64,000 nucleotides of DNA. Origin: Arthrobacter horti. GTDB taxonomy: Bacteria; Actinomycetota; Actinomycetes; Actinomycetales; Micrococcaceae. Below, piece by piece: positions 1-7,874 of the stretch; the stretch's first letter is position 1, and each line of letters opens with the position of its first letter. The position numbers and the translations under genes are program-made. The DNA lies in contig NZ_JAVALS010000005.1 of the NCBI RefSeq assembly GCF_030731045.1, positions 1 through 64,000 on the forward strand, given 5' to 3'. Under the pieces are notes generated by a model, which searched no databases, had not been told where the DNA came from, and worked only from the letters and a program-made list of their open reading frames with translations.

Positions 1-78
1 CAGATCACCACGAACTGGAAACAAGCCCTCGCCCAACTCGCCCTGGCCTACCCCGACCGAATCCAGCCCTACCTCTAG
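1..78 (+). CDS. C-terminal 25 residues of a probable IS256-family transposase (partial)
   Basis: Frame 1 is open from the window edge to a TAG at 76-78. It encodes a short tail containing NWKQALAQLALAYPDRIQ. A tail of the form W..AL..LAL.Y.DRI close to the right terminal repeat suits the carboxyl end of Mutator/IS256 transposases, which catalyse cut-and-paste or copy-out transposition with a DDE active site. None of the catalytic residues are in the window, so the assignment rests on the adjacent terminal repeat. Whether the full transposase is intact cannot be seen. Confidence 0.4.
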   Translation, partial: QITTNWKQALAQLALAYPDRIQPYL

Positions 79-121
79 AAACCCGGCAACGCCCCGCTTA
101 CACAAACAACTTGACAGGCTC
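1..121 (+). mobile_element. Right end of an IS256-family insertion sequence (cut by the window edge)
   Basis: The first 78 bases are the tail of a reading frame that ends at TAG. About 20 bases later comes a sequence (97-121) whose reverse complement begins GAGCCTGTCAAGTTG and continues through TTGTGTAA. That layout is typical of the terminal inverted repeats of IS256 (Mutator) family elements. Immediately after it the sequence becomes the interior of a DUF222/HNH gene, so the element appears to have landed in, or deleted into, that gene. The left end and any target-site duplication lie outside the window. Family assignment is from the terminal motif and gene position, not a search. Confidence 0.55.
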
Positions 122-764
122 GCACCCGATCGACCCGGACACCGCGAGGATTCTGGCCGGTGGTGTGTCTGCGTGGAACCGGGTCCTGACCGACCCCATC
201 ACGGGGGCGGTGTTGGCCGTGGACCGGTACCGTCCCAGCGAAGACCTCAAACGGCTCCTGCACGCCCGGGACTCCCGCTGCCGCTTCCCCGGCTGCAACC
301 TCCCCGCCAACGAGCTCGACCTGGACCACACCCGGGACGCCGCCCACGGCGGCCCCACCACCCTGGGCAACCTCGCCGGACTCTGCCGCCGCCACCACGT
401 CCTGAAACACCAGAGCCGCTGGACCGTCCGGCAAGTAGGACTGCCCAACAGGGACGCGGAGAACGACGGCCCCCGTGCCACGATCGCCCAGAGAATGGGC
501 CTCAAAATCGGCGCAGGCGCAGGCGCAGGCCCAGGCAATGGCACGGGCACAGGCAATGGCTTCAGACCGCCGCACGGCCCCGGGATCCTCGAGTGGACCA
601 GCCTCACCGGCCGCAAACACCACGACCACCCACCGACCCCGGCCACGCACACCAGACAGCCCCGGATGCCCGCAGGCCCGGAGCGGAACCACCCAGACCC
701 AAGTCACGGTGGAGCGGCTCCCCGTGGATCAGCTCCTGGAAATTCAGACCCGCCGCCCTTCTGA
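122..764 (+). pseudogene. 5'-truncated DUF222 / 13E12-type HNH endonuclease gene
   Basis: The frame encodes the C-terminal half of the DUF222-HNH family that is abundant in Actinobacteria. It starts with the linker HPIDPDTARILAGG, then the HNH domain: CRFPGC, LDLDHT, HGGPTTLGNLAGLCRRHH and KH, with the zinc-type cysteines and HNH histidines present. The N-terminal DUF222 domain (usually about 250 residues) is missing because an insertion sequence end abuts at about 121. A possible TTG start at 111 lies inside the IS terminal repeat and so is unlikely to be native. Residues after about 145 include a Gly/Ala/Asn-rich low-complexity stretch encoded by GCAGGC-type repeats (about 515-560). The ORF is intact to its stop but is probably not expressed as a functional protein. 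Confidence 0.75.
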
Positions 765-799
765 GTCGCCCCTCAGGGCGCGAGCCGTCGCCTGCGTCC

Positions 800-1426
800 T
801 CACTCCCTGCTCCGTGCCAGGCCGTGCCGAGTGTCGGCTTTGCCGACATCACCCCTGCCCGGCATCACCCTTGGCCGGGCTGCCGAAGAGACACGCAGGC
901 TTCGATGATCCCTCGGCTCTACTGTTCGGCCCCGTCTGTCAGCGCTGCCGCGTGATTCCGACCGATAATTTCGCATCGAGCGGTTGCATCTCGGCCGCGT
1001 CGGCTCGATCGCCTCAATGGAGACCCTGAGCGCCTCGTCCTTCCGTCCCGCGCTGTGCAGCGTGAGTGCCAGGAACACCGCGTGGGCCGCGCCGACGGAT
1101 TCATGAGCGGGCGCATCCCGCAGCATCCGCAGCGCCTCATCCACCCGTCCAAGATTCCTCAGGGTGGAGGCGTGCTGGATCGCCAGCTGTGCCGCTCGGG
1201 CCCGGTCGATCCCGGCCAGCCCAAGATCAGCAGCGGCGGCGTACTGCACGTCAGCGTCGGCCTCCCGTCCACCCGAGTCGAAAACACCGCCCAGCTCGAA
1301 CGCTCCCAGCGCCGGATGCGGCGCCTGATCCGCGAGCGCACGCATCCGTTCGATCCGGTCCTCCGGTTCCAGCACAGCATCGGACCACAGTTCGGAAACA
1401 GCCGCTTCCCACTCGCCAGGGCTCAT
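800..1426 (-). CDS. Tetratricopeptide-repeat protein with abnormal C-terminus
   Basis: The first about 155 residues match the small actinobacterial TPR family of helical hairpins: an N-terminal MSPGEWEAAVSELW helix, then A/L-rich repeats such as AQLAIQHASTLRNLGRVDEAL and HSAGRKDEALRVSIEAI, ending near CNRSMRNY. Family members normally stop within a few residues of this NRS..NY motif. Here the frame continues for about 50 Arg/Ser-rich residues with no domain character. A neighbouring frame at the same place gives a shorter tail (AAALTDGAEQ then stop), so a small indel near codon 160 may have changed the end. The function of the family is unknown; TPRs usually mediate protein contacts. The start ATG has an AGGATG-like ribosome site upstream. 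Confidence 0.55.
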   Translation of the reverse strand: MSPGEWEAAVSELWSDAVLEPEDRIERMRALADQAPHPALGAFELGGVFDSGGREADADVQYAAAADLGLAGIDRARAAQLAIQHASTLRNLGRVDEALRMLRDAPAHESVGAAHAVFLALTLHSAGRKDEALRVSIEAIEPTRPRCNRSMRNYRSESRGSADRRGRTVEPRDHRSLRVSSAARPRVMPGRGDVGKADTRHGLARSRE

Positions 1427-1498
1427 GCGAGCATCCTAGAACCCCTCTCCTCCGCCGTGAGACTGCCCACCGGGTCCCCTGGGGATTAGGCTTCAACC

Positions 1499-1909
1499 AT
1501 GCTGATCGTCACTACGAATGATGTCCCCGGTCACCGCATCGACGCCGTCTTCGGCGAGGTCATGGGCCTGACCGTCCGCTCCCGCGACATCGGGTCCCAA
1601 TTGGTCGCCGGCTTCCGCTCCCTCGGCGGCGGCGAACTTCCCGAGATGACCAAGGCCCTCTACGAGAGCCGCCAGGAGGTCATGAGCCGCATGGTCAACG
1701 AGGCCCAGCAGCGCGGCGCCAACGCGATCGTCGCGATGCGCTTCGACACCTCGGAGATGGGCGGCAACTGGACCGAGGTCTGCGCCTACGGCACGGCCGT
1801 CTACATCATCCCCCTCAAGGAGGGCGAATCCGGCGCCACAGGCCAGTCCGTCTACCTGACACAGCAGGGCCAGCAGCCGAACAACGAACCCGGCAACACC
1901 CAGCTGTGA
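1499..1909 (+). CDS. YbjQ/UPF0145 family protein
   Basis: The 136-residue protein fits the YbjQ (DUF74/UPF0145) family, small proteins that form a pentameric ring-like fold. The hallmarks are all present: an N-terminal VTTNDVPGHRI strand-turn, GEVMGLTVRSRDIG, GGELPEMTKAL.ESR..., and a central GANAIVAMRFDTSEMG. A hydrophilic Gln/Asn-rich tail of about 20 residues follows the conserved core. The biochemical role of the family is not established; a heavy-metal or stress-binding role has been suggested. The gene's last bases overlap the GTG start of the Maf gene (GTGA), so the two are probably translated together. There is no strong Shine-Dalgarno before the ATG. Confidence 0.8.
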   Translation: MLIVTTNDVPGHRIDAVFGEVMGLTVRSRDIGSQLVAGFRSLGGGELPEMTKALYESRQEVMSRMVNEAQQRGANAIVAMRFDTSEMGGNWTEVCAYGTAVYIIPLKEGESGATGQSVYLTQQGQQPNNEPGNTQL

Positions 1910-2592
1910 GCCCCACGAACGCCGCGCCGCGCCTCATCCTCGCCTCCAAGTCCCCCGCCCGCGCCAAGCTCCTCACGGAGGCGGGCATACGATTCGAGGT
2001 CCTGGTCTCCGACGTCGACGAGGACGCCGTCACCGCCGCGGCCGGCTCGCCGACGCCCGCGGAGACCGCGTTCCTCCTCGCCAAGGCCAAGTCCGAGGCC
2101 GTCGCCGCCCTCCCGGCCGCCCGCGGCGCCTTCATCCTGGGCTGCGACTCCGTCTTCGAGTTCGACGGCGAGGCACACGGCAAGCCCTACGAGCCCGACG
2201 CCGCGGTGGAGCGTATCGCCCGCATGAGCGGGCGCGAAGGCGTCCTCCACACGGGCCACTGGCTGATCGGCCCGGCACCGATCCGTCCCGGCACCGCTCC
2301 CGACGGCGGCTCAGGCATACTCGGCTCAGGCATCCTCAACTGCGCCGGCCTCGGCGAAGTGAACAGCGCCACCGTCCGTTTCGGCACCATGGAGCGCCAG
2401 GAGATCGAAGCCTACGTCGCCACGGGTGAGCCCCTGCACTGTGCCGGATCGTTCACCATCGACGGGATCGGCGGCGCGTTCATCGAGTCGGTCACCGGTG
2501 ACCCACACACCGTGGTGGGCCTGTCCATCTCCACGCTGCGCACCATGCTCGCAGACTTCGGTCTCAGCATCACCGAATTCTGGGACCACTGA
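1906..2592 (+). CDS. maf: Maf family nucleoside triphosphate pyrophosphatase
   Basis: Maf proteins hydrolyse non-canonical or modified nucleoside triphosphates to the monophosphate plus pyrophosphate, acting as house-cleaning enzymes in the cytoplasm. The signature LILASKSPARAKLL lies at the N-terminus, followed by VSDVDEDA, the FILGCDSVFEFDG segment with the catalytic-region Asp, GKP, and the ...CAGSFTIDGIGGAFIESVTGDPHTVVGLS block near the C-terminus. At 228 residues it is slightly longer than average because of a Gly/Ser-rich insert around residues 128-145. The GTG start overlaps the stop of the upstream YbjQ gene by three bases, which supports both this start and translational coupling. 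Confidence 0.9.
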   Translation: MSPTNAAPRLILASKSPARAKLLTEAGIRFEVLVSDVDEDAVTAAAGSPTPAETAFLLAKAKSEAVAALPAARGAFILGCDSVFEFDGEAHGKPYEPDAAVERIARMSGREGVLHTGHWLIGPAPIRPGTAPDGGSGILGSGILNCAGLGEVNSATVRFGTMERQEIEAYVATGEPLHCAGSFTIDGIGGAFIESVTGDPHTVVGLSISTLRTMLADFGLSITEFWDH

Positions 2593-2601
2593 GCCCCGAT
2601 C

Positions 2602-2638
2602 GCGCCATCCTTTGTAGGACTCCTACAAAGGATGGCGC
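2602..2638. promoter_or_regulatory. 37-nt near-perfect palindrome between maf and the carboxylase gene
   Basis: Two 18-base arms, exact reverse complements, flank a single central C. The core reads TTTGTAGGA-C-TCCTACAAA and is extended outward by GCGCCATCC and its complement. As RNA it would make an 18-bp stem with an impossible 1-nt loop, and no T-run follows on either strand. A plain intrinsic terminator is therefore possible but not typical. The site lies 94 bp upstream of the carboxylase start, a position that would also suit an operator for a dimeric regulator. Confidence 0.5.
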
Positions 2639-2731
2639 ATTCACGCGCGGAATTCGCCAGCAATCTCGGCGGAACCCGCCAAGGCGTACTAAGGTCAGTC
2701 TGAGTTGCCAATTCCTTAGGAGTTCCCTGCC

Positions 2732-4507
2732 ATGACCCAGCTGAGCAAGGTGCTGATCGCCAACCGCGGCGAGATCGCTGTCCGCGTCATCCGCGCCGCC
2801 CGCGACGAGGGCATCCAGTCCGTCGCCGTGTACGCCGACCCCGACCGCGACGCCCTGCACGTCAAGCTCGCCGACGAGGCCTACGCCCTGGGCGGCAACA
2901 CCGCCGCGGAGTCGTACCTGGTCATCGACAAGCTCCTCGACGTCGCCCGCCAGTCCGGCGCCGACGCCGTCCACCCCGGCTACGGCTTCCTGGCCGAGAA
3001 CGCCGAATTCGCCCAGCGCGTCATCGATGCCGGCCTGACCTGGATCGGCCCCTCCCCCGAGGCCATCGACGCCCTCGGTGACAAGGCCAAGGCCAAGCAC
3101 ATCGCCCTCGCCGCCGGCGCCCCCCTGGCCCCGGGCCTCAAGGACCCGGTCAAGGACGCGGACGAGATCATCGCCTTCGCCCAGGAGGCCGGCCTTCCCG
3201 TGGCCATCAAGGCCGTCTTCGGCGGTGGCGGCCGCGGCCTGAAGGTCGCCCGCACGCTCGAGGAGATCCCGGAGCTCTACGAGTCCGCCGTCCGTGAGGC
3301 CGTCACCGCCTTCGGCCGCGGCGAGTGCCTCGTGGAGAAGTTCCTGGACTCCCCCCGCCACGTCGAGACCCAGTGCCTGGCCGACGCCCACGGCAACGTC
3401 GTCGTCGTCTCCACCCGTGACTGCTCCCTGCAGCGCCGCAACCAGAAGCTCGTGGAGGAGGCCCCGGCCCCGTTCCTCACGGAGGAGCAGAACCGCCGCC
3501 TCTACGAGTCCTCCAAGGCGATCCTGAAGGAGGCCCGCTACCAGGGCGCCGGCACCTGCGAGTTCCTGGTGGGCCAGGACGGCACCATCAGCTTCCTCGA
3601 GGTCAACACCCGCCTCCAGGTGGAGCACTGCGTCTCCGAAGAGGTCACCGGCCTGGACCTGGTCCGCGAGCAGTTCCGCCTGGCCCGCGGTGAGGAACTC
3701 GGCTACGACGACCCCGAGGTCCGCGGCCACTCCTTCGAGTTCCGCATCAACGGCGAGGACGCCGGCCGCAACTTCATGCCGGCCCCCGGCACCGTGGAGA
3801 CCGTCACCTTCCCCACCGGCCCGGGCGTCCGCGTCGACTCCGGCATCCAGGCCGGCGAGGTCATCAGCGGCAACTTCGACTCCATGCTGGCCAAGCTGAT
3901 CGTCACCGGCTCCAGCCGCGAGCAGGCCCTGCAGCGCTCCCGCCGCGCCCTCGCCGAGCTGGACATCACCGGCATGCCGACCGTGACCCCGTTCCACCGC
4001 GCCGTGGTCTCCGACCCGGCCTTCGCCCCGGCGGAGGGCCCCTTCCAGGTCCACACCCGCTGGATCGAGACGGCGTTCGTCAACGACATCGCACCGTTCG
4101 ACGGCGTCCCCGGCGCCGCGGACGACGCCGAGCCGCGCCAGAGCGTGGTGGTGGAAGTCGGCGGCAAGCGCCTCGAGGTCTCCCTGCCGGCGTCGTTCGC
4201 CTCCGTCGCCGCGGCACCGGCGAAGAACGGCAAGGCCCGCAAGCCGAAGAAGAGCACCACCCGCGGCGGCGCCGCCGGTGGCGCCGCGAGCGGCGACGAC
4301 CTGACCTCGCCCATGCAGGGCACCATCGTCAAGGTCGCCGTGGCCGACGGCGACGTGGTGGCCGAGGGCGATCTGGTGGTTGTCCTGGAGGCCATGAAGA
4401 TGGAGCAGCCGCTCACCGCCCACAAGGCCGGCACCATCACCGGTCTGACCGCCCAGCCGGGCGAGACCGTGACGGCCGGCGCCGTGCTGGCCACCATCGC
4501 GGACTGA
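2732..4507 (+). CDS. accBC: Acetyl/propionyl-CoA carboxylase alpha chain (biotin carboxylase fused to biotin carrier domain)
   Basis: This 591-residue protein carries out ATP- and bicarbonate-dependent carboxylation of its own biotin, then presents carboxybiotin to a separate carboxyltransferase beta subunit to make malonyl- or methylmalonyl-CoA. The N-terminal biotin carboxylase part has [17 protein letters not shown], the ATP-grasp glycine loop [14 protein letters not shown], and [10 protein letters not shown]. An Ala/Lys-rich linker around residues 485-515 leads to the carrier domain, where EAMKME places the biotinyl lysine at about residue 556. Length and fusion match the actinobacterial AccBC/AccA3 type. 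A TAGGAG ribosome site sits 9 bases before the ATG. No beta subunit gene is in the window, so the acyl-CoA substrate cannot be decided. Confidence 0.93.
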   Translation: MTQLSKVLIANRGEIAVRVIRAARDEGIQSVAVYADPDRDALHVKLADEAYALGGNTAAESYLVIDKLLDVARQSGADAVHPGYGFLAENAEFAQRVIDAGLTWIGPSPEAIDALGDKAKAKHIALAAGAPLAPGLKDPVKDADEIIAFAQEAGLPVAIKAVFGGGGRGLKVARTLEEIPELYESAVREAVTAFGRGECLVEKFLDSPRHVETQCLADAHGNVVVVSTRDCSLQRRNQKLVEEAPAPFLTEEQNRRLYESSKAILKEARYQGAGTCEFLVGQDGTISFLEVNTRLQVEHCVSEEVTGLDLVREQFRLARGEELGYDDPEVRGHSFEFRINGEDAGRNFMPAPGTVETVTFPTGPGVRVDSGIQAGEVISGNFDSMLAKLIVTGSSREQALQRSRRALAELDITGMPTVTPFHRAVVSDPAFAPAEGPFQVHTRWIETAFVNDIAPFDGVPGAADDAEPRQSVVVEVGGKRLEVSLPASFASVAAAPAKNGKARKPKKSTTRGGAAGGAASGDDLTSPMQGTIVKVAVADGDVVAEGDLVVVLEAMKMEQPLTAHKAGTITGLTAQPGETVTAGAVLATIAD

Positions 4508-4535
4508 ACACAGACTGAACTGAATACAGACACAC

Positions 4536-4568
4536 GGAAGAGGCCCGGGCATCGCCCGGGCCTCTTCC
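4536..4568. terminator. Bidirectional terminator hairpin
   Basis: A 15-bp perfect stem (GGAAGAGGCCCGGGC and its complement) with a 3-nt loop lies between the stops of the convergent carboxylase and CtaG-like genes, 28 bp after one and 15 bp after the other. No clear T-run follows, as is common in high-GC Actinobacteria. Confidence 0.75.
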
Positions 4569-4583
4569 GCATTCAAGAGCCAC

Positions 4584-5462
4584 TCAGCCCCTGTGCAGGT
4601 GCCGGCGGTTCAGCTCCTCGAGCTCCTCGTCGCTCAGTTCGTCGATGCGGCGGGCGTCCGCCCGGTCCGCCCGCTGGAAGCGGACCATCATGAGGATGAT
4701 GAGTGGCAGGTCCACCACCTCGGCCACGAACCAGAGCAGATCGCCGGCCAGTTGCTGGTCGCGCAGCGCCCCGGGGAACCACGGCAGCGCCCCCTGGACC
4801 GCGCCGGTCACGCCGTCCAGCACCGTCGGGGACAGGCGCAGCATGATGCCCGGGATGGCATCCGCGAGCAGTTCGATGAAGACGTAGATGAACGCCACCA
4901 CCATGACGGCGCTGCTGGCGGGACGCTCCTCGCCCTCCAAGGCCGGCAGAACCAGCAGCAGCCCGAGCAACGGAGCCAGCAGGGTCAGGAGGACGGACGC
5001 GACGGCGCTGCTGCGCATGGTGTAGAGCCCGGGTCCCAGGAGCGAGGCGAACAGGGCCAAGCCCAGCAGCGGCGCCACCACGGGATGGGAGAGGAAGCGC
5101 ACTGGTCTGCCGCCCATGAAGGCGTCCACGCGGCGTCGTCCGTTCTCCCCCAGCGTGAGACGTGCGAGCGACAGCGGTCGCCCGGCGCCCAGCAGCAGCG
5201 GGACCACGAACACGTATCCGGTGAGCTGCAGGATGAAGGCCCAGCGCAGCTGCGGCGCGTACACGCCCGGGAAGCCGCACGCCAGGTACAGGAACAGCAG
5301 GAGCCCGGTCACGAAGGCGACGGTCCGGAACGGGTTCCACGCCGTCCGGCCGCGGCTGAGCACTGTCAGCCCCCGCACATAGAGCACCAGCACGACGGCG
5401 GCGAGCAGCAGCGCGGGGATGTTCAGTTTCCAGGACAGGAGGATTTCACTGAGCGGTGGCAT
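4584..5462 (-). CDS. CtaG-type cytochrome c oxidase assembly membrane protein
   Basis: The 292-residue product is strongly hydrophobic, with about seven membrane segments visible (for example NIPALLLAAVVLVLYV, VAFVTGLLLFLYLACGF and ILQLTGYVFVVPLLLGAG), and ends in a charged cytoplasmic tail (RIDELSDEELEELNRRHLHRG). This layout, and motifs such as FRTVAFVTGLLLFLYL and a conserved RFLSHPVVAPLL, match the Caa3_CtaG family, linked to maturation of the copper centre of aa3/caa3 oxidases. The family is known mainly from Bacillus and Actinobacteria. No oxidase subunit is nearby, so the partner is inferred. The gene stands alone, convergent with the carboxylase gene. Confidence 0.75.
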   Translation of the reverse strand: MPPLSEILLSWKLNIPALLLAAVVLVLYVRGLTVLSRGRTAWNPFRTVAFVTGLLLFLYLACGFPGVYAPQLRWAFILQLTGYVFVVPLLLGAGRPLSLARLTLGENGRRRVDAFMGGRPVRFLSHPVVAPLLGLALFASLLGPGLYTMRSSAVASVLLTLLAPLLGLLLVLPALEGEERPASSAVMVVAFIYVFIELLADAIPGIMLRLSPTVLDGVTGAVQGALPWFPGALRDQQLAGDLLWFVAEVVDLPLIILMMVRFQRADRADARRIDELSDEELEELNRRHLHRG

Positions 5463-5568
5463 TCCGGACGGGCCCTTCTTCGGCGGCCCTCCCCAGGGCC
5501 GGGTGCATGTCCGAGTGACAGTCCAGTTTAAGCCACAGCCTGGTTCAAGCCCACGACCTCAGGCCGGA

Positions 5569-6978
5569 TCAGGCCACGTTGTCCTCAAAGTCGTCGCCAG
5601 CGGTCTCCCGCGTCAGGAACAGCGCCACGAGCGTCAGCACGGCGGCCAGGCCCAGGTACAGGCCCACGAGCCAGGTGCTGCCGTGAGCGGCCTGCCACAG
5701 GGCGATCGCCACGAAGGAGGCGGGTGCCGCGCCGATGACACTGGAGAGGTTGTAGGCCACGGCGGAGCCCGTGTACCGGACATTGGACGGGAAGAGCTCC
5801 GGCAGATAGGCGGCCATGGGTCCGAACGTCAGACCCATGAGGGAGAGACCCACCACCAGGCCGATGCCCGCAGCACCCGCGCCTAGCCCCGGGGCGAACA
5901 TGAGGCTCCACACCAGGCCGAAGACCAGGATGCCTCCGGTGACCCAGAGGAGGAACTTCCGCCGGCCGAACTTCTCTGCCAGGGGCCCGGAAACCACGGT
6001 GAAGATCCCGAAGAACACCGCGCCGAGGATCAGCAGCCACTGGAAGAGGCCCTTGTCGATGCCCATGCCCGGTACGAAGGCCGCCTCATTGAAAGCCTTG
6101 CCCGCCTTGGCGGCGGCCGCGGCGGCCTTCGCTGCCGTGTCCGGCGCGGTGCCGTAGCTCAGGGTGAACGTGGTCATCAAGTAGAAGAGCACATAGGTGG
6201 CGAGCATGATGAACGTGCCGGCCAGCACTGGACGCCAGTGGTACTTGAAGGTCGCGGCCAGCGGAACCTTCGCGACCTTGTCCTCCGCCACCACCTTCTG
6301 GAAGGACTGGGATTCCTCCAGCTTCAGGCGCACGTACAGACCCACGGCTACGATGACGGCGGAGAGGATGAACGGCACGCGCCAGCCCCAGTCGATGAAC
6401 TGCTGCGGCGTGAGCCAGCTCTGCAGTGCCACGAAGATCAAATTGGACAGGATCAGACCGATCGGGGCGCCCAGCTGCGGGAACGTGCCCCAGATGGCAC
6501 GCTTGCCTGCCGGGGCGTTCTCCGTGGCCAGCAGCGCCGCGCCGGACCACTCGCCACCCAGCGCGATGCCCTGAGCGAAGCGCAGCAGCACGAGCGCGAG
6601 CGGCGCCAGGACCACCCAGCCACCGGCGGCCGGAGGCAGGAAGCCGATGAGGAATGTCGCGATGCCCATGGTGAGCAGGGACGCCACCAGGGTGCCCTTG
6701 CGGCCGATGCGGTCGCCGAAGTGGCCGAAGATCACAGAGCCGATGGGACGGGCGAAGAAAGCGACGCCGAAGATGGCGAAAGCGCTCAGCAGGGCGTTGA
6801 TGTCCGTGGCGTTCGGGAAGAACAGCTTGGGGAACACGAGCGTGGACGCGGCCGCGTAGGCGTAGAAGTCGTAGAACTCGATGGTGGTGCCGATGAGGCT
6901 GGCGAAGATGACCCGGCCCCGGGTGTTGGCAGACGGAGCGGATCCGGGCGCCACGGGGGAGGCTGCGGAGGATGACAT
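5569..6978 (-). CDS. MFS transporter, metabolite:H+ symporter (MHS) family
   Basis: The 469-residue protein has 12 hydrophobic segments and the hallmarks of the MHS branch of the major facilitator superfamily: SLIGTTIEFYDFYAYA in the first helix, FGHFGDRIGRKG (loop 2-3 signature), RFAQGIALGGEWSGAALLATE, and PLAEKFGRRKF (loop 8-9 repeat of the signature). Such proteins import organic acids, betaines, shikimate or similar compounds with protons. An unusual Ala/Lys-rich insert (DTAAKAAAAAAKAGKAFNE) lies in the extracytoplasmic loop between helices 7 and 8. The start at 6978 is chosen over a longer frame because an AAGGAA ribosome site is 9 bases upstream. The substrate cannot be inferred from the neighbours. 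Confidence 0.85.
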   Translation of the reverse strand: MSSSAASPVAPGSAPSANTRGRVIFASLIGTTIEFYDFYAYAAASTLVFPKLFFPNATDINALLSAFAIFGVAFFARPIGSVIFGHFGDRIGRKGTLVASLLTMGIATFLIGFLPPAAGGWVVLAPLALVLLRFAQGIALGGEWSGAALLATENAPAGKRAIWGTFPQLGAPIGLILSNLIFVALQSWLTPQQFIDWGWRVPFILSAVIVAVGLYVRLKLEESQSFQKVVAEDKVAKVPLAATFKYHWRPVLAGTFIMLATYVLFYLMTTFTLSYGTAPDTAAKAAAAAAKAGKAFNEAAFVPGMGIDKGLFQWLLILGAVFFGIFTVVSGPLAEKFGRRKFLLWVTGGILVFGLVWSLMFAPGLGAGAAGIGLVVGLSLMGLTFGPMAAYLPELFPSNVRYTGSAVAYNLSSVIGAAPASFVAIALWQAAHGSTWLVGLYLGLAAVLTLVALFLTRETAGDDFEDNVA

Positions 6979-7061
6979 GACTGCGGCTTCCTTGTCGATG
7001 CGAGTGCGGACCGCCCGCCCCCCGCTTGCGGCCGCATGGTATGAATCGCTGTCCAGCCTAG

Positions 7062-7820
7062 TCAGACCAGTCCACCTGCCGGACATTCGGTCTCAATATT
7101 TGAGACTGGGCTACCGCCGGACACGGCCTCGTCGATGGCTTCCGCGAGGCGGCCCGGCATGGAGAACTGGGGCCAGTGGCCGGAGCCCAGGCGGACCACC
7201 TCGAAGGAGTCGATCCTCTCGGCTTCGTCCTTGAACGAACCCCACTGCTCGAGTTCGGTCCGGAGCTGCTCGGCATCCATGGCGCCGGAGAGGACTGTCA
7301 CCGGGATCTGATAGCGTCGCTCGTCGCTCAGGCTGATCGGCTCATGAGGCACCCGCTCCGGCACGCTGAGAGCCGCCGCGGCCACGCGCTCCTTGTCGGA
7401 CCCCGGGATGTCGGAGGTCTCCGCCTCGGGGAAGAAGTCCCAGCCGGGGAACGGGATGACCCCGTCCACCACCTGGAACTCGGAGATCCATGCGCCGGGC
7501 GGCGGCGGGACGGTGTCCACGAAAATGACGCGGGACACTTGACCGGGACGCGCGTCGGCCGCACCCCACACCACATTGCCGCCACCGCTGTGGCCCACCA
7601 GGGCGACCGGTCCACCGGTGCCGTCCACGGCGTCGTCGATCGCCTCAACCGTGGCGGCGACCCAGTCGGCGATGCCGATCGAGGAGGACTCGGCCGCGGG
7701 CGCACCCGTGCCCGGCATGGTCAGGGCGCGGGCGTGATGCCCCGCAGCCTGCAAGCCGGGAAGTACGGCGTCCCAGGAGGACGCGTCGAGCCAGAGTCCG
7801 GGTACCAGAATGAGCTCCAT
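7062..7820 (-). CDS. Alpha/beta hydrolase
   Basis: A 252-residue alpha/beta-hydrolase fold protein. It opens with a strand and oxyanion region (LILVPGLWLDASSW), has the nucleophile elbow GHSGGG (Ser at about residue 98), a likely acid at GAMD, and the catalytic histidine in GSGHWPQFSMP near the C-terminus. The domain order fits small esterases, lipases or haloperoxidase-like enzymes; the substrate is unknown. There is no signal peptide, so it is cytoplasmic. It sits 83 bp upstream of the MFS transporter gene on the same strand and could be co-transcribed with it, which would suit uptake followed by hydrolysis of an ester, but that is conjecture. Confidence 0.8.
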   Translation of the reverse strand: MELILVPGLWLDASSWDAVLPGLQAAGHHARALTMPGTGAPAAESSSIGIADWVAATVEAIDDAVDGTGGPVALVGHSGGGNVVWGAADARPGQVSRVIFVDTVPPPPGAWISEFQVVDGVIPFPGWDFFPEAETSDIPGSDKERVAAAALSVPERVPHEPISLSDERRYQIPVTVLSGAMDAEQLRTELEQWGSFKDEAERIDSFEVVRLGSGHWPQFSMPGRLAEAIDEAVSGGSPVSNIETECPAGGLV

Positions 7821-7874
7821 GGCCCCAGCGTACGCCGGGGCTCTGACAGGAAAAGCAACCGGAATGTCAGCGGG

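Noticed and set aside
515..560. Short GCAGGC/GGCACAGGCAATGG repeats as a CRISPR or functional tandem array
   Set aside because: The units are 6-15 nt, irregular, and inside the coding frame of the HNH fragment, where they encode a Gly/Ala/Asn linker.
2570..4576. 668-residue open frame antisense to the carboxylase gene
   Set aside because: It is the complementary-frame shadow of a strongly GC3-biased gene; the composition is Gly/Ala/Asp/Val-rich without domain character.
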